Source: Egibacteraceae bacterium (GTDB taxonomy: Bacteria; Actinomycetota; Nitriliruptoria; Euzebyales; Egibacteraceae). Taken from it: 32,819 nt of DNA. A program made the translations under genes and the position numbers. The first letter of the stretch is position 1. Every line of letters begins with the position of its first letter. The notes beneath the pieces were generated by a model that saw only the letters and a program-made list of their open reading frames with translations, was not told the DNA's origin and made no database searches. The stretch is from NCBI GenBank assembly GCA_030446775.1, contig JAUJMQ010000024.1, positions 1 to 32,819 of the forward strand, read 5' to 3'. Of this stretch, positions 9,725 to 16,191 are shown in pieces.

Positions 9725-10359
9725 GGGGCGGCCACGTCTATCGCGGATTGGACTGAGCGCGTGCGGCTCAGTCTCAGGATATCGGCGAGGGGGAGGGCAC
9801 GCCATGCGGCCCGCCGCCCCGCCTCGTCCAGCGTCGCCAGCGCGGCGCGGACGGCGGGGTCACGCCGCAGCTCGCCGAGCAGCGCCGCCAGGTCGGCGTA
9901 CTCCGGCCCGTAGCGGTCGGCGAGCTCGACCCGCAGGTGGCGCGCGAGGGTCGGCGCCTCGCCGCCCGTCGACACCGCGATCGTGACCGGACCGCGCCGC
10001 AGCGTTGCCGGGAACGTCGCGCCACCCGTGCGCTCGGGGTCCGGGCCGCTGCGCACGCACAGGGTCGCGGCGGCGGCGGCGGCCGCGGCGACGAGCGCGT
10101 CGACCGAAGGGTTCCCCGTCGCGGCGACGACGAGCACGGCTCCGCGCAGGTCCTCCGCGCCGGCGTAGTCCCGCTGGTGCCACAGCAGGCGACCGGTCGC
10201 GGCCGCCGCGGCCAGGTCGTCGGCCGCGCAGGGCGCGATGACGGTCAGTGCCGCGCCGGCGTCCAGGAGCGGCAGCAGCTTGCCCGCCGCCACCGGACCG
10301 GCGCCCACGCCGACGACGCGACGCCCGGCCAGCCGCACCATGAGCGCGACGTCGTGCAC
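9700..10359 (-). CDS. Precorrin-2 dehydrogenase / sirohydrochlorin ferrochelatase-like (Met8/CysG-N family)
   Basis: A 219-residue protein matching the N-terminal half of CysG or Met8. It has the Rossmann start GRRVVGVGAGPVAAGK, then LLDAGAALTVIAP, VVAATGNPSVDALV, and the family phosphosite region ATLRRGPVTIAVSTGG. It should oxidise precorrin-2 to sirohydrochlorin and may insert iron to give siroheme. The methyltransferase it needs is encoded two genes downstream. The GTG at 10359 is chosen because GGGGGGTGGC precedes it and the extra residues before the internal ATG (10341) align with family members. It sits between rex and hemA, 14 bases after rex, and overlaps hemA by 25 bases. Confidence 0.85.
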   Translation of the reverse strand: MHDVALMVRLAGRRVVGVGAGPVAAGKLLPLLDAGAALTVIAPCAADDLAAAAATGRLLWHQRDYAGAEDLRGAVLVVAATGNPSVDALVAAAAAAAATLCVRSGPDPERTGGATFPATLRRGPVTIAVSTGGEAPTLARHLRVELADRYGPEYADLAALLGELRRDPAVRAALATLDEAGRRAAWRALPLADILRLSRTRSVQSAIDVAAPCRPSSAA

Positions 10360-10373
10360 GCCACCCCCCGGGC

Positions 10374-11093
10374 TCAGGCCCGCGGCTCGGGTCCGCCCGC
10401 TCGGCGGCCGTGCCCCACCTGATCGAGGCGGCGGCGCGCGGTGCCGCGGCGCACCGACTCCTCGGCGACCTTGCGCTGCTCGTAGAACGACAGGATCTGC
10501 AGCTCGATCGACAGGTCGACCTTGCGCAGGCTCACGCCTGCGGGGACCGACAGGACCGCCGGTGCGAAGTTCAGGATCGACGTGATGCCCGCGGCGACGA
10601 GACGGTCGGCGACCTCCTGGGCGGCCGTCCCCGGCACCGCGAGGATCGCGATGGAGATCTCGTCCTCCTTGACGACCCGCTCGACGTCGTCGAAGTGGGC
10701 GACCTCCAGGCCGGCGAGCACGGTGCCGACCTTGTCCTCGTCGGTGTCGAGCAGGGCGGCGATGCGAAAGCCCCGCTCGGCGAACCCGCCGTACTTGGCC
10801 AGCGCCTGGCCCAGATTGCCCGTGCCGACGATGCACGTCGCCCAGTCCTGGGTCAGGCCCAGCTCCCGGCTGATCTGGTGGATCAGGTACTCGACGTCGT
10901 AGCCGACCCCCCGCGTGCCGTACGAGCCCAGGTAGGACAGGTCCTTGCGGATCTTGGCGGAGTTGACGCCGGCCGCGGCCGCGAGCGCCTGCGAGGACAC
11001 GGTGTGGGTCCCGTGCTCGGCCATGTCGACGAGCGCCCGCAGGTATACGGGCAGCCGGGCGACGCTCGCCTCGGGGATCTGGCGGTCCGTCAC
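10374..11093 (-). CDS. rex: Redox-sensing transcriptional repressor Rex
   Basis: A 239-residue NADH/NAD+ sensor. It has an N-terminal winged helix (ARLPVYLRAL, VNSAKIRKDLSYLGSYG) and a C-terminal Rossmann domain with CIVGTGNLGQALA, then DTDEDKVGT and ILAVPGTAAQEVAD, ending in the swapped C-terminal helix ELQILSFYEQRK. In Streptomyces coelicolor Rex heads the rex-hemACD operon and responds to low oxygen, and the order here is the same with one siroheme gene inserted. The GTG at 11093 has AAGGAG ten bases upstream. I looked for a Rex operator (TTGTGA-TCACAA type) in the 11094-11160 leader and did not find one. Confidence 0.95.
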   Translation of the reverse strand: MTDRQIPEASVARLPVYLRALVDMAEHGTHTVSSQALAAAAGVNSAKIRKDLSYLGSYGTRGVGYDVEYLIHQISRELGLTQDWATCIVGTGNLGQALAKYGGFAERGFRIAALLDTDEDKVGTVLAGLEVAHFDDVERVVKEDEISIAILAVPGTAAQEVADRLVAAGITSILNFAPAVLSVPAGVSLRKVDLSIELQILSFYEQRKVAEESVRRGTARRRLDQVGHGRRAGGPEPRA

Positions 11094-11137
11094 CGGGGGA
11101 CGTCTCCTTGCTCCAACTGGGGCGCTGCCGGGTCTCA

Positions 11138-11143
11138 ATCGTA
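11138..11143 (-). promoter_or_regulatory. Probable -10 box of the rex-hem operon
   Basis: TACGAT, a good TANNNT match, lies about 45 bases before the rex GTG and just after the glutaredoxin-like stop. The implied leader of ~40 bases contains the AAGGAG ribosome site. Confidence 0.5.
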
Positions 11144-11156
11144 CGTTGCGCCGGAG

Positions 11157-11399
11157 CTAGCGACCGGCGAGCGCCGCCTCGACGACGGCCCGGGGGATCT
11201 CGTACTCGGCGACCTCACGGCCGTCGACGGCGAGGACGGGGACCCGCACGGTGTAGCGCTCGACGAGCACGGGGTCGGCGTCGATGTCGACGAGGCGCAC
11301 GTCGGCGCGACCGCCGGCGACGTCGTGGACGACCCGCTCGGCCTGCTCGCACAGGTGGCAGCCTCGCCGCGTGTACAGCGTCACCTGAGAACGGGTCAC
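11157..11399 (-). CDS. Glutaredoxin-like thioredoxin-fold protein
   Basis: An 80-residue single-domain protein with the redox motif CHLC (residues ~15-18) in LYTRRGCHLCEQAE, a short thioredoxin fold, and the cis-Pro segment RVPVLAVDG. This is the glutaredoxin-like family (PF05768) commonly found upstream of rex/hemA in actinobacteria. It probably reduces protein disulfides in the cytosol; its partner is unknown. The GTG start overlaps the stop of the upstream membrane protein (GTGA), so the two are co-translated. A promoter between it and rex suggests rex can be expressed separately. Confidence 0.88.
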   Translation of the reverse strand: MTRSQVTLYTRRGCHLCEQAERVVHDVAGGRADVRLVDIDADPVLVERYTVRVPVLAVDGREVAEYEIPRAVVEAALAGR

Positions 11400-12079
11400 G
11401 CGGGGACCGCGGCGTCGCCGCGCCGGGGCGCGGACGACGCGGCGAGGAACCCTGCGTACATCGTCGTGACCCCGACGGCGAGCAGGACCGAGAACACGAC
11501 GTCGCGTCCCGAGCCGACCGCCGACGAGCCACCGGCGGCAATGGTCACCCCCAGGGCGATGAGCAGGACCGCCCAGCGGCGGGTGCGCACGGCCGACCAG
11601 ATCGACCCGCCGACGACGATGAGGAACGTGGCGTTGAACGGCCCGACCAGCCGGTAGGCCGTCGTGCCCCCGATCACGTCACGTCCCAGCGGGATGGTCG
11701 ACGCGCTGCTGGCAGCCGCCAGCGCCGCGGCGTCGAATCCGGCCAGCAGCGTGAACAGCACCGACCAGGCGGCGAACACGCCGGCGAGGGTCCAGTACAG
11801 GACGCGCCGGCGGGGGTCGAGCAGCAGCAGCTGGCCGACGGCGAGCAGCGGCACGTTCAGCAGCGCTCCGGCGACCCAGTACAGGCCGAACACGGGGGGC
11901 GACCAGCCGACGGTGACCCCCACGGTCACGGCGGCGGACGCGGTTCCGAACAGCCCGAGCGCCAGCGCCCAGGCCAGCGCCGAGTCGCGCCGCCGGGCGG
12001 CCCACTGCCGGCCGAGACGAGCGGCGAAGACCCAGGCGACCGCGGCCGCGAGGGCGGAGAGAACGGCGACGGCGATCAC
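11396..12079 (-). CDS. Multi-pass membrane protein, unknown function
   Basis: A 227-residue protein with about seven hydrophobic segments separated by short Arg-rich loops (GRQWAARRRDS, LDPRRRVLYW, VRTRRWAV). The N-terminus is in a helix from residue 1, consistent with a leaderless GTG start six bases after TACGCT. Similar seven-helix proteins lie upstream of glutaredoxin-rex genes in other actinobacteria, but no function is established and I see no catalytic motif. It overlaps the glutaredoxin-like gene by four bases. Confidence 0.78.
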   Translation of the reverse strand: MIAVAVLSALAAAVAWVFAARLGRQWAARRRDSALAWALALGLFGTASAAVTVGVTVGWSPPVFGLYWVAGALLNVPLLAVGQLLLLDPRRRVLYWTLAGVFAAWSVLFTLLAGFDAAALAAASSASTIPLGRDVIGGTTAYRLVGPFNATFLIVVGGSIWSAVRTRRWAVLLIALGVTIAAGGSSAVGSGRDVVFSVLLAVGVTTMYAGFLAASSAPRRGDAAVPA

Positions 12080-12085
12080 CCGGTC

Positions 12086-12091
12086 AGCGTA
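12086..12091 (-). promoter_or_regulatory. -10 box of a leaderless promoter (TACGCT)
   Basis: TACGCT ends six bases before the GTG at 12079, with no room for a ribosome site. Same hexamer and spacing as at 3649 and 13836. Confidence 0.55.
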
Positions 12092-12109
12092 GCCCGCAGC
12101 CCACCGCGG

Positions 12110-12169
12110 CTAGGGCCGTCTCCGAAGCGAGTCGTTGGACAACAAGCCGCCCGGCGTTTGAGGTGCGTG
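12110..12169. repeat. Stop-adjacent repeat family, copy R1
   Basis: About 60 bp, opening CTAGGGCC and closing GAGGTGCGTG, in direct tandem with R2. Core blocks are GAGTCGTTGGAC and GCCGCCCGGCGTTTGAGGTGC. In R1 the small hairpin arms (CTCC-GAAG-CGAG) are degenerate. It lies just upstream of the membrane-protein promoter. Confidence 0.75.
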
Positions 12170-12230
12170 CTAGGGCCTGTCTCCCGAAGGGAGTCGTTGG
12201 ACGTAAGCCGCCCGGCGTTTGAGGTGCGTC
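12170..12230. repeat. Stop-adjacent repeat family, copy R2
   Basis: Same unit as R1, with an intact hairpin CTCCC-GAA-GGGAG. Its last base touches the TAG stop of the acyl-CoA-ligase-like gene, so on the minus strand it is the first thing transcribed after that stop. Confidence 0.8.
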
Positions 12231-13733
12231 CTAGCGCAGGTGGCGCCGCACGACCTTCCCACTCGCGTTGTGCGGCAGCGACGCGACGAACTCGACGACC
12301 TCCGGGCACTTGAACCGTGCGAGGAAGCGGCCGCAGAAGTCGGCGAGCTCCTCGCCGGTCGCCTCCGCCCCGGCGGCCAGGACGACGACGGCCTTGACCG
12401 TCTCGCCCGTGTAGGGATGGGCGACGCCCACCACGGCCGCCTCGGCGACCTTGGGGTGCCGGACGAGGACGTCCTCGACCTCCCGGGGATAGACGTTGAA
12501 GCCGCTGACGATGATGAGGTCCGCGCGGCGATCGACGAGGACGAGGTCGGGACCGTCCAGGACGCCGACGTCCCCGGTGGACAGCCAGCCGTCGGCATCC
12601 AGCGCCGCGGCCGTGGCCTCGGGGTCGTTGTAGTAGCCGCGGAACACGTTCGGCCCGCGGACCAGCACCTCACCGGGGTCGCCGGGCCGGACGTCACGCC
12701 GCCGTTCGTCGACCAGACGCAGCTCGACGCCGGGTACCGGCCGCCCGACACTGCCGGCGCGGGGGCCGTCGCCCATCGCGGTCGTGGTCAGCACCGGCGC
12801 CGTCTCGGTCAGGCCGTAGCCCTCGTCCACCTCCAGGCCCAGGTCGGAGCGGCAGCGCTGCAGCACCGCGGGGGGCAGCGGCGCAGCGCCGGAGACGGCG
12901 ACACGGATCGCGGACAGGTCCCGCCGGCCGGCGTCGGGCAGGTTCACCCAGGCGACATAGATCGGCGGGGCGCCGACGACGGCGGTGACGCCGCCGTCCG
13001 CGACGAGGTCGAGCGTCGAGGCGGGGTCGAACCGCTCCACGAGCCGGACGGTTGCGCCCTGCCCCAGCGGAAACGCCAACGCGACGTTCAGCGCGTAGAG
13101 GTGGAACAGCGGCAGAACGCACAAGACGATGTCGTCACAGGTGACCCGCAGGCGCGTCGCGGCCATCTGGTCGTGGTTGGCCAGCAGGTTGGCGTGGCTG
13201 AGCATGGCGCCGCGCGGCCGACCGGTCGTCCCGGAGGTGTAGGCGAGCAGCGCCAGGTCATCGCCACCCGTGCCGACGGGCTGCGGCGGCTCGCTGCCCT
13301 CGGTGAACTGGTCCCACGTCCGCGTGCCCATCGCCGGCGCCGAGGTGGCGGTGACGACGACGCGCTCCAACGCGGGCAGCGTCTCGCGCACGCCGTCGAG
13401 GATGCCCAGCCGCGCCGCGCCGGCGACGACCGTCCTTGCTCCGGAATGGGCGAGGATGTGGGCCGCCTCTGAGGCCGTCGATCCGGGGTTGAGCGGGACG
13501 ACGGCGAGCCCCGCCCGCAGCGCGCCGTAGAGCGCCGTGACGAACCGGGGCACGTTGCCGAGCAGCAGCGCCACCCGGTCGCCCGGCTCGTGGCCCGCGC
13601 GCTGGAACGCCGCGGCCGCCCGGTCGACGCGCGCGTCGAGCTCCCCGTAGCCGATGTGGCGCCGGCCCGCGAGCAGCGCCGGCGCCTCGGGCTGCCGGCG
13701 GGCAACGGCACGCAGCTGGTCGGCGAGGTTCAC
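12231..13733 (-). CDS. Long-chain fatty-acid-CoA ligase-like AMP-forming enzyme
   Basis: A 500-residue adenylate-forming ligase. The core motifs are in order: LLAYTSGTTGRPRGAMLSH (A3, P-loop), YGLTETAPV (A5), DGWLSTGDVG (A7), SGFNVYPREVEDVL (A8) and NASGKVVRR, with the A10 catalytic lysine, close to the end. It activates a carboxylic acid to acyl-AMP and then acyl-CoA; fatty or aryl acids are likely, but the specificity is not readable. The GTG at 13733 has GGAAGG ten bases upstream. The frame stays open upstream, but that stretch holds the divergent promoters. The stop codon abuts repeat R2. Confidence 0.9.
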   Translation of the reverse strand: MNLADQLRAVARRQPEAPALLAGRRHIGYGELDARVDRAAAAFQRAGHEPGDRVALLLGNVPRFVTALYGALRAGLAVVPLNPGSTASEAAHILAHSGARTVVAGAARLGILDGVRETLPALERVVVTATSAPAMGTRTWDQFTEGSEPPQPVGTGGDDLALLAYTSGTTGRPRGAMLSHANLLANHDQMAATRLRVTCDDIVLCVLPLFHLYALNVALAFPLGQGATVRLVERFDPASTLDLVADGGVTAVVGAPPIYVAWVNLPDAGRRDLSAIRVAVSGAAPLPPAVLQRCRSDLGLEVDEGYGLTETAPVLTTTAMGDGPRAGSVGRPVPGVELRLVDERRRDVRPGDPGEVLVRGPNVFRGYYNDPEATAAALDADGWLSTGDVGVLDGPDLVLVDRRADLIIVSGFNVYPREVEDVLVRHPKVAEAAVVGVAHPYTGETVKAVVVLAAGAEATGEELADFCGRFLARFKCPEVVEFVASLPHNASGKVVRRHLR

Positions 13734-13768
13734 CGCGTCGTCGCCTTCCCGTCGTGCCGGCCGGCGCG

Positions 13769-13774
13769 AGCCTA
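13769..13774 (-). promoter_or_regulatory. Possible -10 box of the acyl-CoA-ligase-like gene
   Basis: TAGGCT (TANNNT) lies ~35 bases before the GTG start, leaving a short leader that includes the GGAAGG site. It shares the 115-base divergent gap with the TIM-barrel gene promoter. Confidence 0.35.
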
Positions 13775-13835
13775 GAGGGTCGGCGGCGCGGGGTTCGCCG
13801 GTCGGCATCGTCGGCCGGCGACCGGGCCCGGTGCG

Positions 13836-13841
13836 TACGCT
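13836..13841 (+). promoter_or_regulatory. -10 box of a leaderless promoter (TACGCT)
   Basis: TACGCT followed by seven bases and the GTG at 13849. Third example of this arrangement in the window. Confidence 0.55.
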
Positions 13842-13848
13842 GGGAACG

Positions 13849-14761
13849 GTGAGCGATTCCCCTCCCCGGCTCCTGGTGTCCACCGGTCCGCTGCTGCTCA
13901 GTCCCCTGGACTGGGTCCTGGACGCCGTCGCCGATGCCGGCTACCGCGGTGCGGAGCTGCTCGTCTCGCACAACCCCGAGACCCGGGATCCCGACCGCAT
14001 CCTGGCGCGCGCGGCGGAGGCCGGTCTGCAGATCCCAGTGCTCCACGGTCCGTACATGGTGCTGCTGCGCAACGTCTTAGGGTCTCGCTACGTGGACAAG
14101 ACCCGCCGCAGCCTCGAGCTCGCCGCGGCCGTCGGCGCCGAGACGATGGTCGCCCACGCGCCCTTCCGCTGGGAGGGCTCCGCGCGGAGCTGGCTGGCCG
14201 AGGACGTCGACGCCGAGGCGGAGGCCGCCGGAAGCCGCTTCGCGATGGAGAACCTGTTCCCGGTCGCGGGCGCCTCCTTCTCGTCGGTGGTGACTCCAGC
14301 CGAGCTCGCGGCGTTCCGCCACGTCGTGTTCGACACGAGCCACTTCGCGGTCGCGGGTGTCGACGTGTTCGACGCGTGGGACGCGCTCGCCGACCGGGTG
14401 GTGCATCTGCACGTGTCGGACAACTTCGGCAACGGCAAGGACAGCCACGCCCCGATCGGCACGGGCGTCCTGCCGCTGGAGGCCTTCCTGGCCCACGTCG
14501 GAGCGTCCGAGTACGCCGGGACGATCACCCTCGAGCTCGACTGCCGCTCCTACCTGGACTCCCGCGCCGCGCTGGTTGCCTTCCTGGACTCCGAGCGGCG
14601 CAAGGCCGACCCGCGCCGCGCTGGTTGCCTTCCTGGACTCCGAGCGGCGCAAGGCCGAGCGGCTGCTGGCCGGGGACGTCGAGAGCGGCTGGGCCGCGCC
14701 GGCCGCCCCCGGCGGGAGCGCGACCTGGGGCCCGTCTCCCGGAGGGAGTCGTTGGACATGA
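13849..14761 (+). CDS. Xylose-isomerase-like TIM-barrel protein, 3' end disrupted by a 49-bp duplication
   Basis: A sugar phosphate isomerase/endonuclease-IV-like TIM barrel (AP_endonuc_2 superfamily). Seen are LDWVLDAVADAGYRGAELL, PVLHGPYM, the metal-ligand Glu in FAMENLFP, VFDTSHFAV, VVHLHVSDNF followed by HAPIGTGVLPL, and TITLELDC. These match metal ligands of the fold; the substrate is unknown. The GTG start is supported by the leaderless TACGCT box. From 14561 a 49-bp segment is repeated exactly, shifting the frame. With one copy removed, the gene is 864 bases (287 residues) and ends at the TGA at 14759-14761, inside repeat R3. As sequenced, the frame runs on through R3 to 15015, which is implausible. 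Confidence 0.8.
14561..14658 (+). repeat. Perfect 49-bp tandem duplication
   Basis: Two identical adjacent 49-bp units, 14561-14609 and 14610-14658, inside the TIM-barrel gene. They encode part of the C-terminal helix (LVAFLDSERRKA). 49 is not a multiple of three, so the duplication shifts the frame. It is either a recent slippage mutation or an assembly artefact. Confidence 0.92.
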
Positions 14762-14839
14762 GCCGCCCGGCGTCTGAGGTGCGTGCGAGCCGCCCGGCGT
14801 CTGAGGTGCCTGCTGGCCGCCCGGCGTCTGAGGTGCGGG
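14727..14839. repeat. Stop-adjacent repeat family, copy R3 with triplicated 3' half
   Basis: It starts with the hairpin block (CTCCC-GGA-GGGAG) and GTCGTTGGAC, then carries the GCCGCCCGGCGTCTGAGGTGC half three times (14761-14787, 14788-14815, 14816-14839). Its end touches the TAG of the PqqD-like gene; its left part contains the stop of the TIM-barrel gene. Confidence 0.8.
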
Positions 14840-15124
14840 CTAGGGCTCGTCGACGCGGACCAGCCCCAGGTCGCGCAGGTCGGCGACGAAGGTCGCGATC
14901 TCGGCGGCCAGCGTCGGCGGCGCCTCCACGACCTGACCCGACACCCGCTCCACGAGGGCCGACAGCGTGGGGGCGCCCTCCAGCAGCTGCCAGATCAGGG
15001 CGCCGGTCTCGTTGACCGCAGACGTCGCGGCGGTGTCAAGGTGCAGCAGGACACCGCCCTCGCCCTCGGCCAGCCTGCGGTAGACCGCACGCTCGTCGCG
15101 GCTGATCGTCGCCTCCCGGTCCAC
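14840..15124 (-). CDS. PqqD-family small protein
   Basis: About 94 residues with the PqqD fold pattern: an N-terminal hairpin (TISRDERAVYRRL), LLHLDTAATSAVNETGALIWQLL, and a C-terminal helix pair ending in FVADLRDLGLVRV. PqqD-like proteins bind precursor peptides for radical-SAM or transferase partners. In many genomes a PqqD sits beside an NTP_transf_5 nucleotidyltransferase, and one lies 3 kb away here (18143-19387). No leader peptide or radical-SAM gene is visible nearby. The GTG at 15124 is my choice, giving a normal family length; the open frame runs far upstream over the xth promoter region. No ribosome site is obvious, so the start is uncertain. Confidence 0.75.
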   Translation of the reverse strand: MDREATISRDERAVYRRLAEGEGGVLLHLDTAATSAVNETGALIWQLLEGAPTLSALVERVSGQVVEAPPTLAAEIATFVADLRDLGLVRVDEP

Positions 15125-15180
15125 GCGCGGAAGGCTGCCAGGCCCGGCGGCGCGGCACAATGCGGGTGGTTGGCCGCGGC

Positions 15181-15186
15181 TACGGT
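15181..15186 (+). promoter_or_regulatory. Possible -10 box for the small peptide-xth transcript
   Basis: TACGGT (TANNNT) about 55 bases before the ATG at 15242. It lies in a short direct repeat (GGCCGCGGCTACGG twice), so a second copy of the box is partly present. No -35 is evident. Confidence 0.3.
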
Positions 15187-15241
15187 GGCCGCGGCTACGG
15201 CGACCGCTGAACCCACCGACCTTCTGCCGAAGGAGCGCGGC

Positions 15242-15334
15242 ATGCGACCTGGCACGACGATCGCGCTGGCGCTGTTGCTCGTGGCGATCGTCGGCGCCCT
15301 CGTCGTGCAGCTGCTGACGGCCGCGGGCCGCTGA
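15242..15334 (+). CDS. 30-residue single-helix membrane peptide
   Basis: A very short ORF: MRPGTTIA, a continuous hydrophobic helix of about 18 residues (ALALLLVAIVGALVVQLL), then TAAGR. A textbook AAGGAG site sits six bases before the ATG, the strongest ribosome site in this part of the window. Its TGA is four bases before the GTG of xth, so the two are probably translated as a unit. It has a short positive N-terminus and no cleavage site, so it is likely a membrane-anchored small protein of unknown role. Alternatively, it could mainly serve as a leader that loads ribosomes for xth, which has a weak site of its own. Confidence 0.6.
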   Translation: MRPGTTIALALLLVAIVGALVVQLLTAAGR

Positions 15335-15338
15335 CGGC

Positions 15339-16106
15339 GTGAAGCTCGTCACCTGGAACGTCAACAGCCTCAAGGCCCGGCTGCCACGGCTGCTCGAGCT
15401 GCTCGCCGAGCATCGCCCCGACATCGTCTGCCTCCAGGAGACCAAGACCGGCGCGGAGGCGTTCCCCCACGACGCGCTGGCCGACGCGGGCTACGTCGCC
15501 GCCGACCACTCCGGCGGGCGCTGGGCGGGCGTGGCGGTTCTGGGCCGGGCCGAGGCGCCGCCGACCGACGTCGCCGCCGGACTGGACGGCGAGGCGGCGC
15601 CCGACGAGTGCCGCTGGGTCGAGGCCACGGTGGCGGGCGTCCGCGTCGCGAGCGTGTACGTGCCCAACGGGCGCGCCGTCGGCTCGCCGGCGTTCGCCGC
15701 GAAGCTCGCGTTCCTCGACGCGGTCGCCGCCCGCGTCGCGGCCCTCGCCGGCGGGCCGCTGCTGGTCGCCGGCGACGTCAACGTCGCCCCCGACGACCGC
15801 GACGTCTACGACCCCGCGGCGTTCGCCGGGTCGACCCACGTCACCCGCGACGAGCGCGAGCGCCTCGCCGCGGTGCTCGACGCGGGCCTCGTCGACGCCT
15901 ACCGGCGGCTGCACCCCGACGAGGTGGCGTTCACGTGGTGGGACTACCGGGCCGGGATGTTCCACAAGAACCTGGGCCTGCGCATCGACGTGATCCTGCT
16001 CAGCACCGAGCTGACCGGGCGGCTGGAGTCGTGTGGCATCGACCGGGGCTACCGCAAGGGCAGCAAACCGTCGGATCACGCGCCGCTGCTGGCGACGCTG
16101 ACGTGA
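15339..16106 (+). CDS. xth: Exodeoxyribonuclease III
   Basis: A 255-residue member of the exonuclease III/AP-endonuclease family, which cuts DNA 5' of abasic sites and degrades 3' ends in base-excision repair. All family blocks are present: LVTWNVNSLKARL, CLQETKTG with the metal-binding Glu, VASVYVPNGR, LLVAGDVNVAP with the catalytic Asp and Asn, FTWWDYRAG, LRIDVILLS and the final SDHAPLLATL His. The length is normal. The GTG start directly follows the 30-residue peptide gene. It converges on the GHL15-like gene at 16192, with repeat R4 between them. Confidence 0.95.
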   Translation: MKLVTWNVNSLKARLPRLLELLAEHRPDIVCLQETKTGAEAFPHDALADAGYVAADHSGGRWAGVAVLGRAEAPPTDVAAGLDGEAAPDECRWVEATVAGVRVASVYVPNGRAVGSPAFAAKLAFLDAVAARVAALAGGPLLVAGDVNVAPDDRDVYDPAAFAGSTHVTRDERERLAAVLDAGLVDAYRRLHPDEVAFTWWDYRAGMFHKNLGLRIDVILLSTELTGRLESCGIDRGYRKGSKPSDHAPLLATLT

Positions 16107-16131
16107 CAACGGCGGGCGCGGCGGCCCGGCC

Positions 16132-16191
16132 TTGGCCCTGCCTCCCGAAGGGAGTCGTTGGACCCGAGCCGCCCGGCGTCTGAGGTGCGGC
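16132..16191. repeat. Stop-adjacent repeat family, copy R4
   Basis: Same unit as R2: CTCCC-GAA-GGGAG hairpin, GTCGTTGGAC, then GCCGCCCGGCGTCTGAGGTGCGGC. It ends exactly at the TAG of the first GHL15-like gene, and lies 25 bases past the xth stop on the other side. Confidence 0.8.

Noticed and set aside
11094-11160. Rex operator in the rex leader
   Set aside because: No TTGTGA-TCACAA-type palindrome could be found.
12110-14839. Repeats R1-R3 as a CRISPR array or integron attC sites
   Set aside because: No regular unique spacers, no cas or integrase gene, and copies sit at stop codons rather than in an array.
13654-15015. A single long plus-strand ORF through the TIM-barrel gene and repeat R3
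   Set aside because: Its tail is a translation of the 49-bp duplication and the repeat; removing one 49-bp unit gives a natural C-terminus and stop.
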